Below the pieces are notes generated by a model. That model ran no database searches. It was given only the letters and a program-made list of their open reading frames with translations, and was not told the origin of the DNA. A program made the position numbers and the translations under genes. A stretch of DNA of 64,000 nt from Planctopirus ephydatiae (GTDB taxonomy: Bacteria > Planctomycetota > Planctomycetia > Planctomycetales > Planctomycetaceae): the NCBI RefSeq assembly GCF_007752345.1, contig NZ_CP036299.1, positions 4,746,001 to 4,810,000 of the forward strand, written 5' to 3'. Positions 1-8,860 of the stretch are shown here, in pieces; the first letter of the stretch is position 1; every line of letters begins with the position of its first letter.

Positions 1-519
1 GCCTCGATTTACAGCTCTCGCATCTTCCAGACCGAACTGCAGAACCAGACGCTTTCGGCATTGCTCATGCTCCCCTGCTCCGTAGCATACCTCGGTTATT
101 CGAAAGCGGTGGGTTGCCTGCTGGGACTGGTTCCCACGTTCATCTCGATTTTCTTTGCCTGGGTGGGAATTCTCGCATCCTCGGCGTACGTCGATCGCAC
201 ACTCGAATTGACATTTGAAGTCCTTGGTCAGCCGATTGTCTGGTGTGGGGTGACGTTGGTGGTGATCTTCCTGAATCTCGTCACCACGCTTTCACTCTTC
301 CTCAAATGGGGAGCTCTCCCGTTGAGTTTTGTCATCGTCTTTTTTGGCAGCAGTTGCTGTCCTCTGACATACATTCTCATGGCCTTTGCCGGTGCTGCCA
401 ACGACCCGCTGGGTGCCTCGGCAGGGATTCTGATCAACATCATGGCCATGGCGCTGATCAGTCTGGTCTTCCATGGCGTCATCGCTTCGCGTCTGCAGGC
501 CCTGGGCAGCAAACTTTAA
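1..519 (+). CDS. ABC-2 type permease, C-terminal part (5' end outside window)
   Basis: The reading frame is open from base 1, so only the last ~172 residues of a membrane protein are present. The first visible residues contain the pattern E-L-x-N-x-T-L-S-A-L-L-x-L-P, which in ABC-2 type permeases follows the cytoplasmic loop (E..TLS.LL.LP.S). At least four hydrophobic segments follow, the last near the C-terminus. I infer the membrane subunit of an ABC exporter; its ATPase partner would lie to the left, outside the window. The substrate cannot be inferred. The stop is followed by about 210 bases with no gene before the next start. Confidence 0.6.
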   Translation, partial: ASIYSSRIFQTELQNQTLSALLMLPCSVAYLGYSKAVGCLLGLVPTFISIFFAWVGILASSAYVDRTLELTFEVLGQPIVWCGVTLVVIFLNLVTTLSLFLKWGALPLSFVIVFFGSSCCPLTYILMAFAGAANDPLGASAGILINIMAMALISLVFHGVIASRLQALGSKL

Positions 520-731
520 TCTCTCCGTGTGCCATGCTTTTTGTGCTGTGTGCCATGCTTGCGGCTCTGCGCAAGCATGTTCTGCGACTTTTCGCCCGCC
601 ATTTCCAATTGTGATTCCTCCCAGAACTGTTCGAACCAGGTACTTCGATCTCGTTTCGGCTATACTGCACGAGTGCCCAGTTCTTGTCCGGGTTCAATGC
701 TGATTCCTTCCTGCAGTGACGTTTTCAACCC

Positions 732-2081
732 ATGCCCTCTTTTCTGCACGTAGCCGACCTCCATCTCGACAGTCCGAGAAGTGGACTTTCTCGCGATGCC
801 AGTGCCCCGGTTTCTGAAATTCAGCAGGCTCCTCGCAGAGCACTCGAGCGATTGATTGACGAAGCCCTGAGGCGAAAGGTTTCTGCGGTTGTGATTGCTG
901 GCGATCTTTACGATGGCGACTGGAAAGATCACCAGACGGGTCTCTTCTTCGTGAGGCAGGCCCAGAAGCTGGCCGACGCCAGGATCCCAGTGGTGATGAT
1001 CACCGGCAATCACGATGCCCAGTCAGTCATCACCCAGCAGCTTCCTTTACCCCCCAACGTGAAAGTTTTAAGTGTCGATGCACCTGAGACATTCCTCCTC
1101 GAGGATTGCGGTCTGGCACTGCATGGGCAAGGTTTCAAGAACCGGGCCGTACCGCAAAATCTGTCGGCGAACTATCCCGCTAAAATCAACAGCCTCTTCA
1201 ACGTAGGGCTCCTGCATACGTCGCTGACAGGCTTCGAAGGCCACGAAGTTTATGCCCCCTGCAGCTTGAGTGATCTGGCCCGGACCGGCTACGAATACTG
1301 GGCCCTGGGGCATATTCACAAACGGCAGGAATTCCCGCTGGCCAGTGGCGGGATGGCAGTTTTTCCAGGGAATCTGCAGGGGCGCCATATTCGTGAATGC
1401 GGGCCCAAAGGCTGCGAAGTTATCGAGTATCAACCGAACGGAATTCTCCAGCGAGAGTCAATTGTCCTCGATGTCTTTCGTTGGGAACTGCTTTCGATTT
1501 CAGTGGACGGATTATCTTCCCGAGACGAAATTCTCGCACTGATTGAAGATCACCTGCGCGCTTTTCGCACTTCCGCAGATCCCCAACCACATGCCCTGCG
1601 CATCGAACTGATTGGGGCCACAACTTGTCATGGCCAGCTCATCAACCGCCAGCGAGAACTTCGTGCCGAAATCCAGAGCCTCGTGGTACAGTCAGGAAGT
1701 GGCAACTGGTGGCTCGAAGACCTTTCGCTCCGCACAATCTTTCCAGAGGCATCCATTGATGCTGGTTTAGCCAGTGCTGCCTCTCAGGAATTGCTGGCAT
1801 TGGCCAGCTCTGAACTGCAGGCAACCCATTCCTCTCCCGAATTGCATCGTCTGATGCAAAGCTTGACTGAGGATTTGCGAAAGAAGCTCCCTGCGGAAAT
1901 CTCGTGGAGTGAAGTCCTTGGCCCCACCTCTTCGCCCTCTGCCAGTTCCACAACAAACGAGACATCAGCCACCGCGGGAATCGAGTGGAGTCCGCTTCTG
2001 GAAGAATCTTTAGCACTTCTCTCAGCTCGGCTGGAGCAACCCCAGGCGCAAATCTCCACAGGTCGAAAGGGGCGGTCATGA
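732..2081 (+). CDS. SbcD/YhaO-like metallophosphoesterase (DNA repair exonuclease subunit)
   Basis: A 449-residue protein with the full calcineurin-like phosphoesterase motif series in order: VADLHLD near the N-terminus, GDLYDG, GNHDA, LLHTS and GHIHKRQ. These residues bind the two metal ions in the Mre11/SbcD family. The region after residue ~270 is variable and is probably a linker or capping domain. The stop overlaps the start of the next gene (ATGA), which encodes the matching SMC-like ATPase, so the two are translationally coupled and probably form one complex. The arrangement and the N-terminus (start directly at FLHVADLHLDSP) fit the YhaO branch rather than classical SbcD. Function in double-strand-break or end processing is inferred from family. 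Confidence 0.85.
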   Translation: MPSFLHVADLHLDSPRSGLSRDASAPVSEIQQAPRRALERLIDEALRRKVSAVVIAGDLYDGDWKDHQTGLFFVRQAQKLADARIPVVMITGNHDAQSVITQQLPLPPNVKVLSVDAPETFLLEDCGLALHGQGFKNRAVPQNLSANYPAKINSLFNVGLLHTSLTGFEGHEVYAPCSLSDLARTGYEYWALGHIHKRQEFPLASGGMAVFPGNLQGRHIRECGPKGCEVIEYQPNGILQRESIVLDVFRWELLSISVDGLSSRDEILALIEDHLRAFRTSADPQPHALRIELIGATTCHGQLINRQRELRAEIQSLVVQSGSGNWWLEDLSLRTIFPEASIDAGLASAASQELLALASSELQATHSSPELHRLMQSLTEDLRKKLPAEISWSEVLGPTSSPSASSTTNETSATAGIEWSPLLEESLALLSARLEQPQAQISTGRKGRS

Positions 2082-5000
2082 GGATTGCTTCACTCCACCT
2101 GGAGAACGTCGGCCCCTTCCGCAAGACGACCTGGAACCTCAATCCATCCCGAGGATTTCAATTGTTTATCGGGCCCAATGAGGCGGGCAAAAGTACCGCA
2201 CTCAGGGCCCTGGCTGATGCTCTGTACGGCTTTCCTCACACGTTGCCGGATGGTGAGTCCTTTCAACCTTATCGGGATCGTCGTGTTGGTCTCTCTTTGA
2301 TCAGCGATGATGGCCAGCAGCTCCGTTTTCTCCGCCGCAAGGCAACTAAACAGGCCTTGCGTGGCCTGGATGACAAGACGGTGGTCGATGAAGCCGAATT
2401 GAGCCGGTGGCTGCAACAGGTGGATCGTACCCGCTTTGAACAGTTCTTCGGGCTTGACCACGCCCGGCTGGTTCAAGGTGGTAACGAACTGCTGAACTCG
2501 AAAGGAGATATTGGCACAATCCTCTTTGCAGGTTCTCAATTACAAGGAGCACCGCAGATTCTCGAAGCGCTGTCCCAGGAGGCAGCCAGCCTGTTCGCCC
2601 CCCGAGCACAGAATCCGCCCATCAACAGCCAGATCCGGCAGCATGCCGACCTGATGGCCAAGGTCAATCAGTTGATGGTCAAGCCACAGGCCTGGCGCGA
2701 CGTTCAAACCGAGTTTGATCAGGCAAGTACCACCAAAGACAAGCTGCAGGCGCAACTCAAAGAGCTGGAAAAACGAGTCAGCCATCTGGCGAGGCTCAAT
2801 GCCGCCTGTACTCCGGCCCGGCAACTTCGGCAGATCAGGCAGCAACTGCAAAGCTATGCCGACTTGCCCATGCTCGACGAAGAATTTTTTGAACAGGTCG
2901 AAGCTGTCCGCCAGAAGATTTTTAGCGCTGCCCACGAGCAACGTGTCAAGCAGGACGAATTGCGGCAGTTGAAATCCACCCTCGATCAATTGCCTCCTGT
3001 CGAATCGATCTGGCTGGAACACGAAAGCACCATCCGCGAACTCGTCGAAACTCGCGGATCAATTCAAAAGGCCCGCAAAGACACTCCCAAAGTTCAAAAA
3101 GAGCTGCTTCTGGCAAAAGCCAGACAACAGGCCATCCTCGATCAGTGGAAATGGGCTCCTGCGGATCAATCCGCTTCGATCCCCAGGAAACTTCGCAAAG
3201 AGCTGGAAGCACTTCAGGCCGAGTGGCTCGTGCTGACCGAACGCAAAAAAGCACTGACAGATCGCGCTCAGGCCCTGGCTAGAACCACAGCCAGAATTGC
3301 CAGCGAACCAGTCGATCGCCGAGAGACATTGCGGCAAGAGCTGGCCAAAACTCAGGCTGAGCTGCAAACAGCCACCTCACTGCTCGAAGCCGATCAGAAG
3401 ATCAGAACTCTCCGCATCAGCCAGACAACACTCGAACGAAACGTGGCGCAGGCCTGGCAGAAGCTTGAACCACAGACGCTCATGACTCAGTGGGCGGAAG
3501 CACGCACGCTTTCGGAACAGATCGCACTGCTCTCGTCGACGAACATCCCCCCTCACGACGTGATCGAACAGTTCCGCGAAGAAATCGACACCAGGCACGA
3601 GCAAGTGCTCACAGCAATTGCCGCTCTCGAAAAAGCACAGCTCGAACAGTCCCAGACGCTCGAAGAGCGGCAACGACTGCGCACATTGATTCTGCAAACC
3701 AAGCCCGAAGATCTGGCCAACGCGCGAAGCGAACGCGATCAGCTCTGGGCACAATTCCAGCAACAACTGGGAAACGAAACGCGAGACCATCAGCCACTGA
3801 TCGAACAGGCTCAGCTCGTGCAGCAGTCAATTCAGCAAGCCGATCAACTGGCTGATGCACTCTTCAAGCAGGCGACCAATGTCTATCGCGATCAAGAGCT
3901 CGCCTTACGAACGGAGCAACTTTCAACTTCCATCCAGCAACTGCAAGAGCGACTCACCACCCAGAAAGATCTCGAAAGCCAGGCACTAGATCACTGGGAA
4001 AACTTGTGGCGTTCCACAGGCATCTCCCCCAAATCTCCTCGCGAAATGCTGGTCTGGTCTCGCATGGCACATGAGTTGATCGAACTCGGCGAAAAGCTCG
4101 CGGCAATCAACGACGAACTCACCGCTCACGATCAACAGTGCGAAATCTTCTGCCACCAGTTCGACACTTCACAGAGCATCGAGGCAGATACACCCGTACT
4201 TCAACCTTTACCGACAATTCAAGCACGGCTCAAGATCGACGAACAGAACCTGCTGGAAAAAATTCGTGCTGCGGACCTGCTCGAACTCGACAGGCAACGT
4301 CTGAACGATGATCAGACAGCCTATCAACACGATCTCGAAGCCTGGCAATCGACCAGCCAGGAGTGGGAACAACGGTGGAAAGCCGCCATCCTGGCGACTG
4401 GCTGGGGAGAGTCGACCACACCCGATGAACTCGCGGAGTTGTTAGAACAGTTTCAACTTCTGGAGCAGACCCAGACCTCGGTTCAAAAGCTCGAAGAGAG
4501 ACTCTCGGGTATGGCCGACGATGAATCGACCTTTCAGGAACAGATCTTCGAGTTTGTCCGCACATCGAGTCCTCTTGAAGCCGAGAACCTGATTGCCAGC
4601 TTCCCGCCCGTTGAACTTTCGCAAGCCATCGAGACTCGGCAGAATTCGGCCCGTGTGCAGCAGGCTCAATATCAACAGCAGCAGGCCACTATCGAGCGTC
4701 TGACTGCCGCAGTGGAACAACTGGGTGATGAACTGGAACTTGCCCAGGAACAACTGAACCAGGCTCTCAGGCAGGCCAGCCTCGAAGAACCCTCCGAATT
4801 GACGGCACTGCGAGAGAAATGCCGCCTCCGCAGAAAACTTGCGGAAGATGGTGTCAATCAGGAACTCGAACTGGCCCGGCAATGCGGGACCAATTCTGTA
4901 GAAGAGCTTTTCCAGCAGGCACTCGAAGTCGACCCTGCGACGCTCCCCCCAGAAATTGAATCACTCGGACAGGAAATCAGTTCCTTGAGAGAGCAACTGG

Positions 5001-5632
5001 GGCAAGCCACCGCGCGCCTGGAAGCCGCCCGCCTGGCATTGGCAGGTATGAGTGGAGAATCGAAAGCGGCCGAATTGAATGAAGAGGCCAGTGATCTGCG
5101 CCGGCTGATTATTCAGGATAGCCGGGAGTATCTGCGATTAGTGACTGCCGCCGAGCTGTTACGCTCCGCGATCAAGACCTACCGAGAGCAGCATCAGGGG
5201 CCGGTCTTTGCCCTGGCCGCGTCGATTTTTACGCGCATGACGGGGGGTGTGTTTGAAGGTTTGCAGATTGATTCCGAGGATGGTTCTCAAGAACTGCTGG
5301 TGCGTTGCCACGATGGACGCACGCTGCGAGTGACTGAACTTTCGACAGGCACCGCCGACCAGCTCTTTCTGGCCATCCGGCTGGCGTGGATCGAGGAGTA
5401 TTTGCATCAGCACCCCCCCTTCCCGCTGGTGCTGGATGATGTCCTGGTGCAGTTTGATGATGAGCGCACACGCTACGCCCTGGAAGTGCTGGGTGAACTC
5501 TCTCGCCGCACTCAAATTCTGTGCTTTACGCATCATGAACATCTCAAGGAACTGGTGGAACAGACACTGGAGCCCGACCAATACGAGATCCACTCCCTCC
5601 AGCGACTTCGCACACCTCCATTTAAGAATTGA
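2078..5632 (+). CDS. SbcC/YhaN-like SMC-family ATPase
   Basis: I chose the ATG at 2078 because it overlaps the upstream stop as ATGA and starts exactly at the ATPase domain (MRIASLHLENVGPF); the open frame extends 31 codons further upstream but inside the phosphoesterase gene. Walker A is GPNEAGKST at residues 32-40. A very long Gln/Glu/Leu-rich coiled coil occupies roughly residues 180-1000. The C-terminal half-ATPase has the signature-like ELSTGTADQLF and Walker B LVLDDVLVQFDDER. Architecture and length (1184 aa) match the YhaN group of SbcC/Rad50-like ATPases. With the upstream nuclease it should form an ATP-gated nuclease complex acting on DNA ends. Confidence 0.85.
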   Translation: MRIASLHLENVGPFRKTTWNLNPSRGFQLFIGPNEAGKSTALRALADALYGFPHTLPDGESFQPYRDRRVGLSLISDDGQQLRFLRRKATKQALRGLDDKTVVDEAELSRWLQQVDRTRFEQFFGLDHARLVQGGNELLNSKGDIGTILFAGSQLQGAPQILEALSQEAASLFAPRAQNPPINSQIRQHADLMAKVNQLMVKPQAWRDVQTEFDQASTTKDKLQAQLKELEKRVSHLARLNAACTPARQLRQIRQQLQSYADLPMLDEEFFEQVEAVRQKIFSAAHEQRVKQDELRQLKSTLDQLPPVESIWLEHESTIRELVETRGSIQKARKDTPKVQKELLLAKARQQAILDQWKWAPADQSASIPRKLRKELEALQAEWLVLTERKKALTDRAQALARTTARIASEPVDRRETLRQELAKTQAELQTATSLLEADQKIRTLRISQTTLERNVAQAWQKLEPQTLMTQWAEARTLSEQIALLSSTNIPPHDVIEQFREEIDTRHEQVLTAIAALEKAQLEQSQTLEERQRLRTLILQTKPEDLANARSERDQLWAQFQQQLGNETRDHQPLIEQAQLVQQSIQQADQLADALFKQATNVYRDQELALRTEQLSTSIQQLQERLTTQKDLESQALDHWENLWRSTGISPKSPREMLVWSRMAHELIELGEKLAAINDELTAHDQQCEIFCHQFDTSQSIEADTPVLQPLPTIQARLKIDEQNLLEKIRAADLLELDRQRLNDDQTAYQHDLEAWQSTSQEWEQRWKAAILATGWGESTTPDELAELLEQFQLLEQTQTSVQKLEERLSGMADDESTFQEQIFEFVRTSSPLEAENLIASFPPVELSQAIETRQNSARVQQAQYQQQQATIERLTAAVEQLGDELELAQEQLNQALRQASLEEPSELTALREKCRLRRKLAEDGVNQELELARQCGTNSVEELFQQALEVDPATLPPEIESLGQEISSLREQLGQATARLEAARLALAGMSGESKAAELNEEASDLRRLIIQDSREYLRLVTAAELLRSAIKTYREQHQGPVFALAASIFTRMTGGVFEGLQIDSEDGSQELLVRCHDGRTLRVTELSTGTADQLFLAIRLAWIEEYLHQHPPFPLVLDDVLVQFDDERTRYALEVLGELSRRTQILCFTHHEHLKELVEQTLEPDQYEIHSLQRLRTPPFKN

Positions 5633-5664
5633 AAGTGCCCGATTCGGTTCATGCTGCAGGGTGG

Positions 5665-5690
5665 CCCAGACGTGGCTTTGAACGTCTGGG
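5665..5690. repeat. 9-bp perfect inverted repeat downstream of the SbcC-like gene
   Basis: The arms CCCAGACGT (5665-5673) and ACGTCTGGG (5682-5690) are perfectly complementary around an 8-base loop, 33 bases after the stop of the ATPase gene. No T-run follows on either strand, so it is not a classical intrinsic terminator. It may be an RNA-stabilising hairpin or a dispersed REP-like element. Confidence 0.5.
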
Positions 5691-5868
5691 TGACGACAGT
5701 CACAAGAAACATAGCTTGATCCCGGTCGAGTGCATGAGACAACCCTCCCGTTTCAACCTCTTGTAGTGCCCTCGGAATTGACACAGGCTAACCATCAGCA
5801 CAACCATTCAAAACGAGTCCGGTTCCCTCTGGTTTGCACCGTTTTTCTGAGCTTAAAAGGTTAGCATC

Positions 5869-6120
5869 ATGAAAGATCTTCGCCATCTGATCCCTGAATG
5901 GGTAACTCGCGGGAAGACTATTCGACAGCTGATACAGGAACTGCAGTCTTTCGAGAATCAGGACATGATGGTTCGAATGTCTCTCGACGATGGAGAAAGC
6001 CACTTCGGCATTAGTATCATTGGCAAGATTGACGGGCAGTGTGTGCTAATAAACTGCGAGCATTACCACCGCAATGAGTGGCAAGGCTTCATGGAGGAAC
6101 AGATCCCATCGGATGCTTAA
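5869..6120 (+). CDS. small conserved-looking hypothetical protein (83 aa)
   Basis: Starts with ATG preceded at 9-10 bases by AAAAGG, a good ribosome binding site. The protein has a charged N-terminus containing TIRQLIQELQSF, then alternating strand-like segments (MMVRMSLDDGE, FGISIIGKIDGQCVLINCE), and an acidic tail. No signal peptide or membrane segment. I do not recognise the family. The codon pattern and the RBS make it a believable gene; it stands alone between unrelated neighbours. Confidence 0.55.
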   Translation: MKDLRHLIPEWVTRGKTIRQLIQELQSFENQDMMVRMSLDDGESHFGISIIGKIDGQCVLINCEHYHRNEWQGFMEEQIPSDA

Positions 6121-6354
6121 CATGTTGATCAAGTGGATCGACGCCGCTAACCACTTAGCTTCCAATTCACAGCTCACCTCCAGCATCCCACATCCCAGCG
6201 ATCCCAACTCACTTCCCACAGCGGCCCATCCAGCCAACCCGTGGCATTCCGCTTGCCGAGTACGATATGCTTGGTCTTTCTGAACGGATTGTCATGATGG
6301 GCTGAGCGACTGTTGGTCGTATTCGCAGTGGCTGGATGGTCACGGGAGGGGAGC

Positions 6355-8010
6355 ATGGAGGAGCGTTCGAGGCCGCAGATTGTCATGCCGTCGTTTTTGA
6401 CGGAGTCCCACTTCCTGCCGAATTCCATCGCGGCGGAACAACTCGCCGCCGAACGATTGGCTCAGGAACAATCCCCCGCCCGGCCTGCGGTGACCTGGCG
6501 AGAGCTGTTGGCAGTTCTGCTGCTGGTCGTTCTGGGCGATCTCACCCTTTACTGGGGCCACGGGTTTGGCGGATATGCCCTGCTGCTGGCGGCGGCTCCG
6601 CTGGCGGTGCTCCTCGGTGCCACCCGGCATCAGCGCCTCTGGCAGGTTCTCGCCGCCACGCTGATGATCTGGGGAGCCGCCCTCCGGCTCGCATGGTGCG
6701 GCAACTGGCTCGCCTTCGCACTGGGCGGCGTGCTCCTCATCGGCCTCTCCACCAGTCTCGCCGGTAAAGGGATGTACTTTGGCGATGTCCTCCGGTGGCT
6801 GGCTTCGTTCATTCCCAGTCTCTTTCGCGGCCTGGCCGATTACGAAGCTGCCTTCCGCCGGCGAGTGAGCCTCCGTTGGGGATTGCCGACCCAGGCGATC
6901 CTGTGGGCCTACCTGCTGCCGCCGATTTGCGCCGTGATCTTTCTCGGGCTGTTCATCCAGGCCAACCCCGATATCTCGCTCTGGGTTCAGCAACGCCTGC
7001 TCTCTTTTCGGGAACTCTGGTCGCAGGTCTGGTCAATCATTGGTTCTCCCTATCGCATGGGCTTCTGGCTGATCTGCGGCTGTGTCGCAATTGTCCTGAT
7101 GAGGCCGCACCTGTGGACCCTCTATGAGGTTTTTCAGTTTGAACCATTGGTAGACTTGAAGACTGACAGCACATCGCGGACGGATCTCTACCCCGCCTAT
7201 CGCAATACGATCCTGGTGCTGATTGTCCTCTTCGCGATGTATCTCGTTTTTGAATTCGTGACGATGTGGACGCGGACCTTCCCGCCGGGCTTCCACTATT
7301 CGGGATATGCGCATGAAGGGGCTGCCTGGCTGACCGTGGCCTTGGCGCTGGCGACCATCATGCTGTCGATCATCTTCAACGCCTCGATGATGACCGACCC
7401 GCGCATGCCCGCACTGCGGAATCTGGCGATGATCTGGGCGGCAGAGAACATCCTGCTGGCGCTGGCGGTCTACAACCGGCTCTTCATCTATGTCGGCTTC
7501 AACGGCATGACGCGGATGCGGGTCGTGGGGATATTGGGTGTCACCAGCGTGCTGGCGGGAGTGGTGCTGATGATGATCAAGATCTCGCGGGGGCATAGCT
7601 TCGGCTGGCTGCTCAAGAACCAGATCTTCGTGGTGGCCGTAGCCGCCTATCTGTACGCCGTGCTGCCGGTGGATGGCTGGGTGATGACCTACAACGTGCG
7701 GCAAGTGCTGGCAGGGAATCTTCCGCCCAGCGTGCAGATTGCCCACCATCCCACCACGACCGAAGGCTGGCTGACACTGCTCCCCCTGCAACAGGCCGAG
7801 AACCAAGTCATTCGTGAAGGGGTGGTCGAAATGTTGACCAATCACGAACGCCGCCTCAAAAACGTACCGCCCATCGACTGGACGGCCCGGCAACTGGCCG
7901 ACGAACAGTTCCTGCGAGCCGTGGCACTCCCTGAAAACGATAGCTTGCGAAAGCGAATTAAGCCCGGCGCGGAAGACCGATTTCGATCATTTTCGTTTCA
8001 GTGGTATTAA
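6355..8010 (+). CDS. DUF4173/DUF4153-like polytopic membrane protein
   Basis: The ATG at 6355 is preferred over an upstream TTG (6313) because GGGAGGGG lies just upstream. The 551-residue protein has a ~50-residue soluble N-terminus and about ten hydrophobic segments, followed by a ~90-residue soluble C-terminus. The segments FEFVTMW, HEGAAWLTVALALA and especially YNRLFIYVGFNGMTRMRV resemble the DUF4173 family, whose members are uncharacterised inner-membrane proteins sometimes placed near sensor genes. No catalytic motif is visible. Assignment to DUF4173 is by remembered pattern and not confirmed by a search. Confidence 0.65.
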   Translation: MEERSRPQIVMPSFLTESHFLPNSIAAEQLAAERLAQEQSPARPAVTWRELLAVLLLVVLGDLTLYWGHGFGGYALLLAAAPLAVLLGATRHQRLWQVLAATLMIWGAALRLAWCGNWLAFALGGVLLIGLSTSLAGKGMYFGDVLRWLASFIPSLFRGLADYEAAFRRRVSLRWGLPTQAILWAYLLPPICAVIFLGLFIQANPDISLWVQQRLLSFRELWSQVWSIIGSPYRMGFWLICGCVAIVLMRPHLWTLYEVFQFEPLVDLKTDSTSRTDLYPAYRNTILVLIVLFAMYLVFEFVTMWTRTFPPGFHYSGYAHEGAAWLTVALALATIMLSIIFNASMMTDPRMPALRNLAMIWAAENILLALAVYNRLFIYVGFNGMTRMRVVGILGVTSVLAGVVLMMIKISRGHSFGWLLKNQIFVVAVAAYLYAVLPVDGWVMTYNVRQVLAGNLPPSVQIAHHPTTTEGWLTLLPLQQAENQVIREGVVEMLTNHERRLKNVPPIDWTARQLADEQFLRAVALPENDSLRKRIKPGAEDRFRSFSFQWY

Positions 8011-8228
8011 CCGCAGGCTCAATGAGCGAGACGAACTCTCCCGGCTCGATGTGGGACAAAGTGCGGTCTGCGACTCCACGCACAAGATCGTGTGCCGTTT
8101 GCCAAACGCAGGGGAGTTGACCAATGTCGGCGGTGCTTTTTGGGGGAGTGCTGTCGCCAGTGGTTGAGCGAGTTCTTTGTCGCAAGGCATGCAAGCCCTG
8201 TCAGTTCTTCCCATTAACAATTGGCAAC

Positions 8229-8254
8229 AGCATGTTTCATTTTTGAAACATGCT
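8229..8254. repeat. 11-bp perfect inverted repeat with TTTT loop
   Basis: AGCATGTTTCA (8229-8239), loop TTTT, then TGAAACATGCT (8244-8254). The hairpin is perfect and lies in the 433-base gene-free stretch 8011-8443. No U-tract follows it on either strand, so a terminator role is doubtful. The remainder of the stretch shows no RNA gene or ORF I can support. Confidence 0.55.
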
Positions 8255-8443
8255 CGCTCGTCACTGCGTTCATTCTCCTCCGTAAATCCTCGTGAAATCG
8301 AGTGTTTCCCCTCAACTGGCCCGTTAGGTATGCGAAATGCACTTATTGTGCGTCTGTGACCGGAGCAGGTCTGATGTTTCAAAAGGCGAAGGGAGTCTTT
8401 TGTTTTCTGTGATTGGTTTTCTCTGAGTGAGAAGGTGTTTGCC

Positions 8444-8689
8444 ATGGAACCAATGGCCAACCGGAATGACGGCAACCTCTACGCGTCGAACACCATCGAG
8501 CCCAGCCTCGTCTATCTGCTCGTGGGGATGGGGATCATGTTCTTTCTGGTGCTCACCTTGATTGGTGTGAACAGCCGGGGAGAATCCACGGGTGATAAAG
8601 TCTTCTCGAAGACGAACCCCTCTGCTCAAGTGGAGGAGGTCCCTTCCGAGCCCTCGCCAGAAATTGGCGGCTTGCTTCCCACGAATTGA
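8444..8689 (+). CDS. small single-pass membrane protein (81 aa)
   Basis: The ATG at 8444 has GAAGG at a spacing of about 8 bases; a GTG nine bases upstream (8435) is less likely. Residues ~19-43 form one transmembrane segment (PSLVYLLVGMGIMFFLVLTLIG), followed by a hydrophilic Glu/Pro/Ser tail of about 35 residues. No signal peptidase site is evident, so it is probably a membrane-anchored protein with a cytoplasmic or periplasmic tail. Function unknown; no operon partner is obvious. Confidence 0.5.
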   Translation: MEPMANRNDGNLYASNTIEPSLVYLLVGMGIMFFLVLTLIGVNSRGESTGDKVFSKTNPSAQVEEVPSEPSPEIGGLLPTN

Positions 8690-8860
8690 ATCTGATGGAT
8701 TCATGATAGCTGCGGAGTGGCGTTAAGCCGAATCTTGTGCCTCCCACTGGTGAAAATGTCCTTCAATCTGAGGCATCGCTGGTCAATTGGCTGAAAAATC
8801 GTCAACGTAAAGCGGAGAAGTTTCTCATGTTTTGCGCTGTCCATCTCCCAATGGTTGACC

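Noticed and set aside
7033-7893. 286-codon minus-strand frame rich in His/Arg/Gln
   Set aside because: Antisense shadow of the DUF4173-like membrane protein; composition is typical of a complement of hydrophobic coding sequence.
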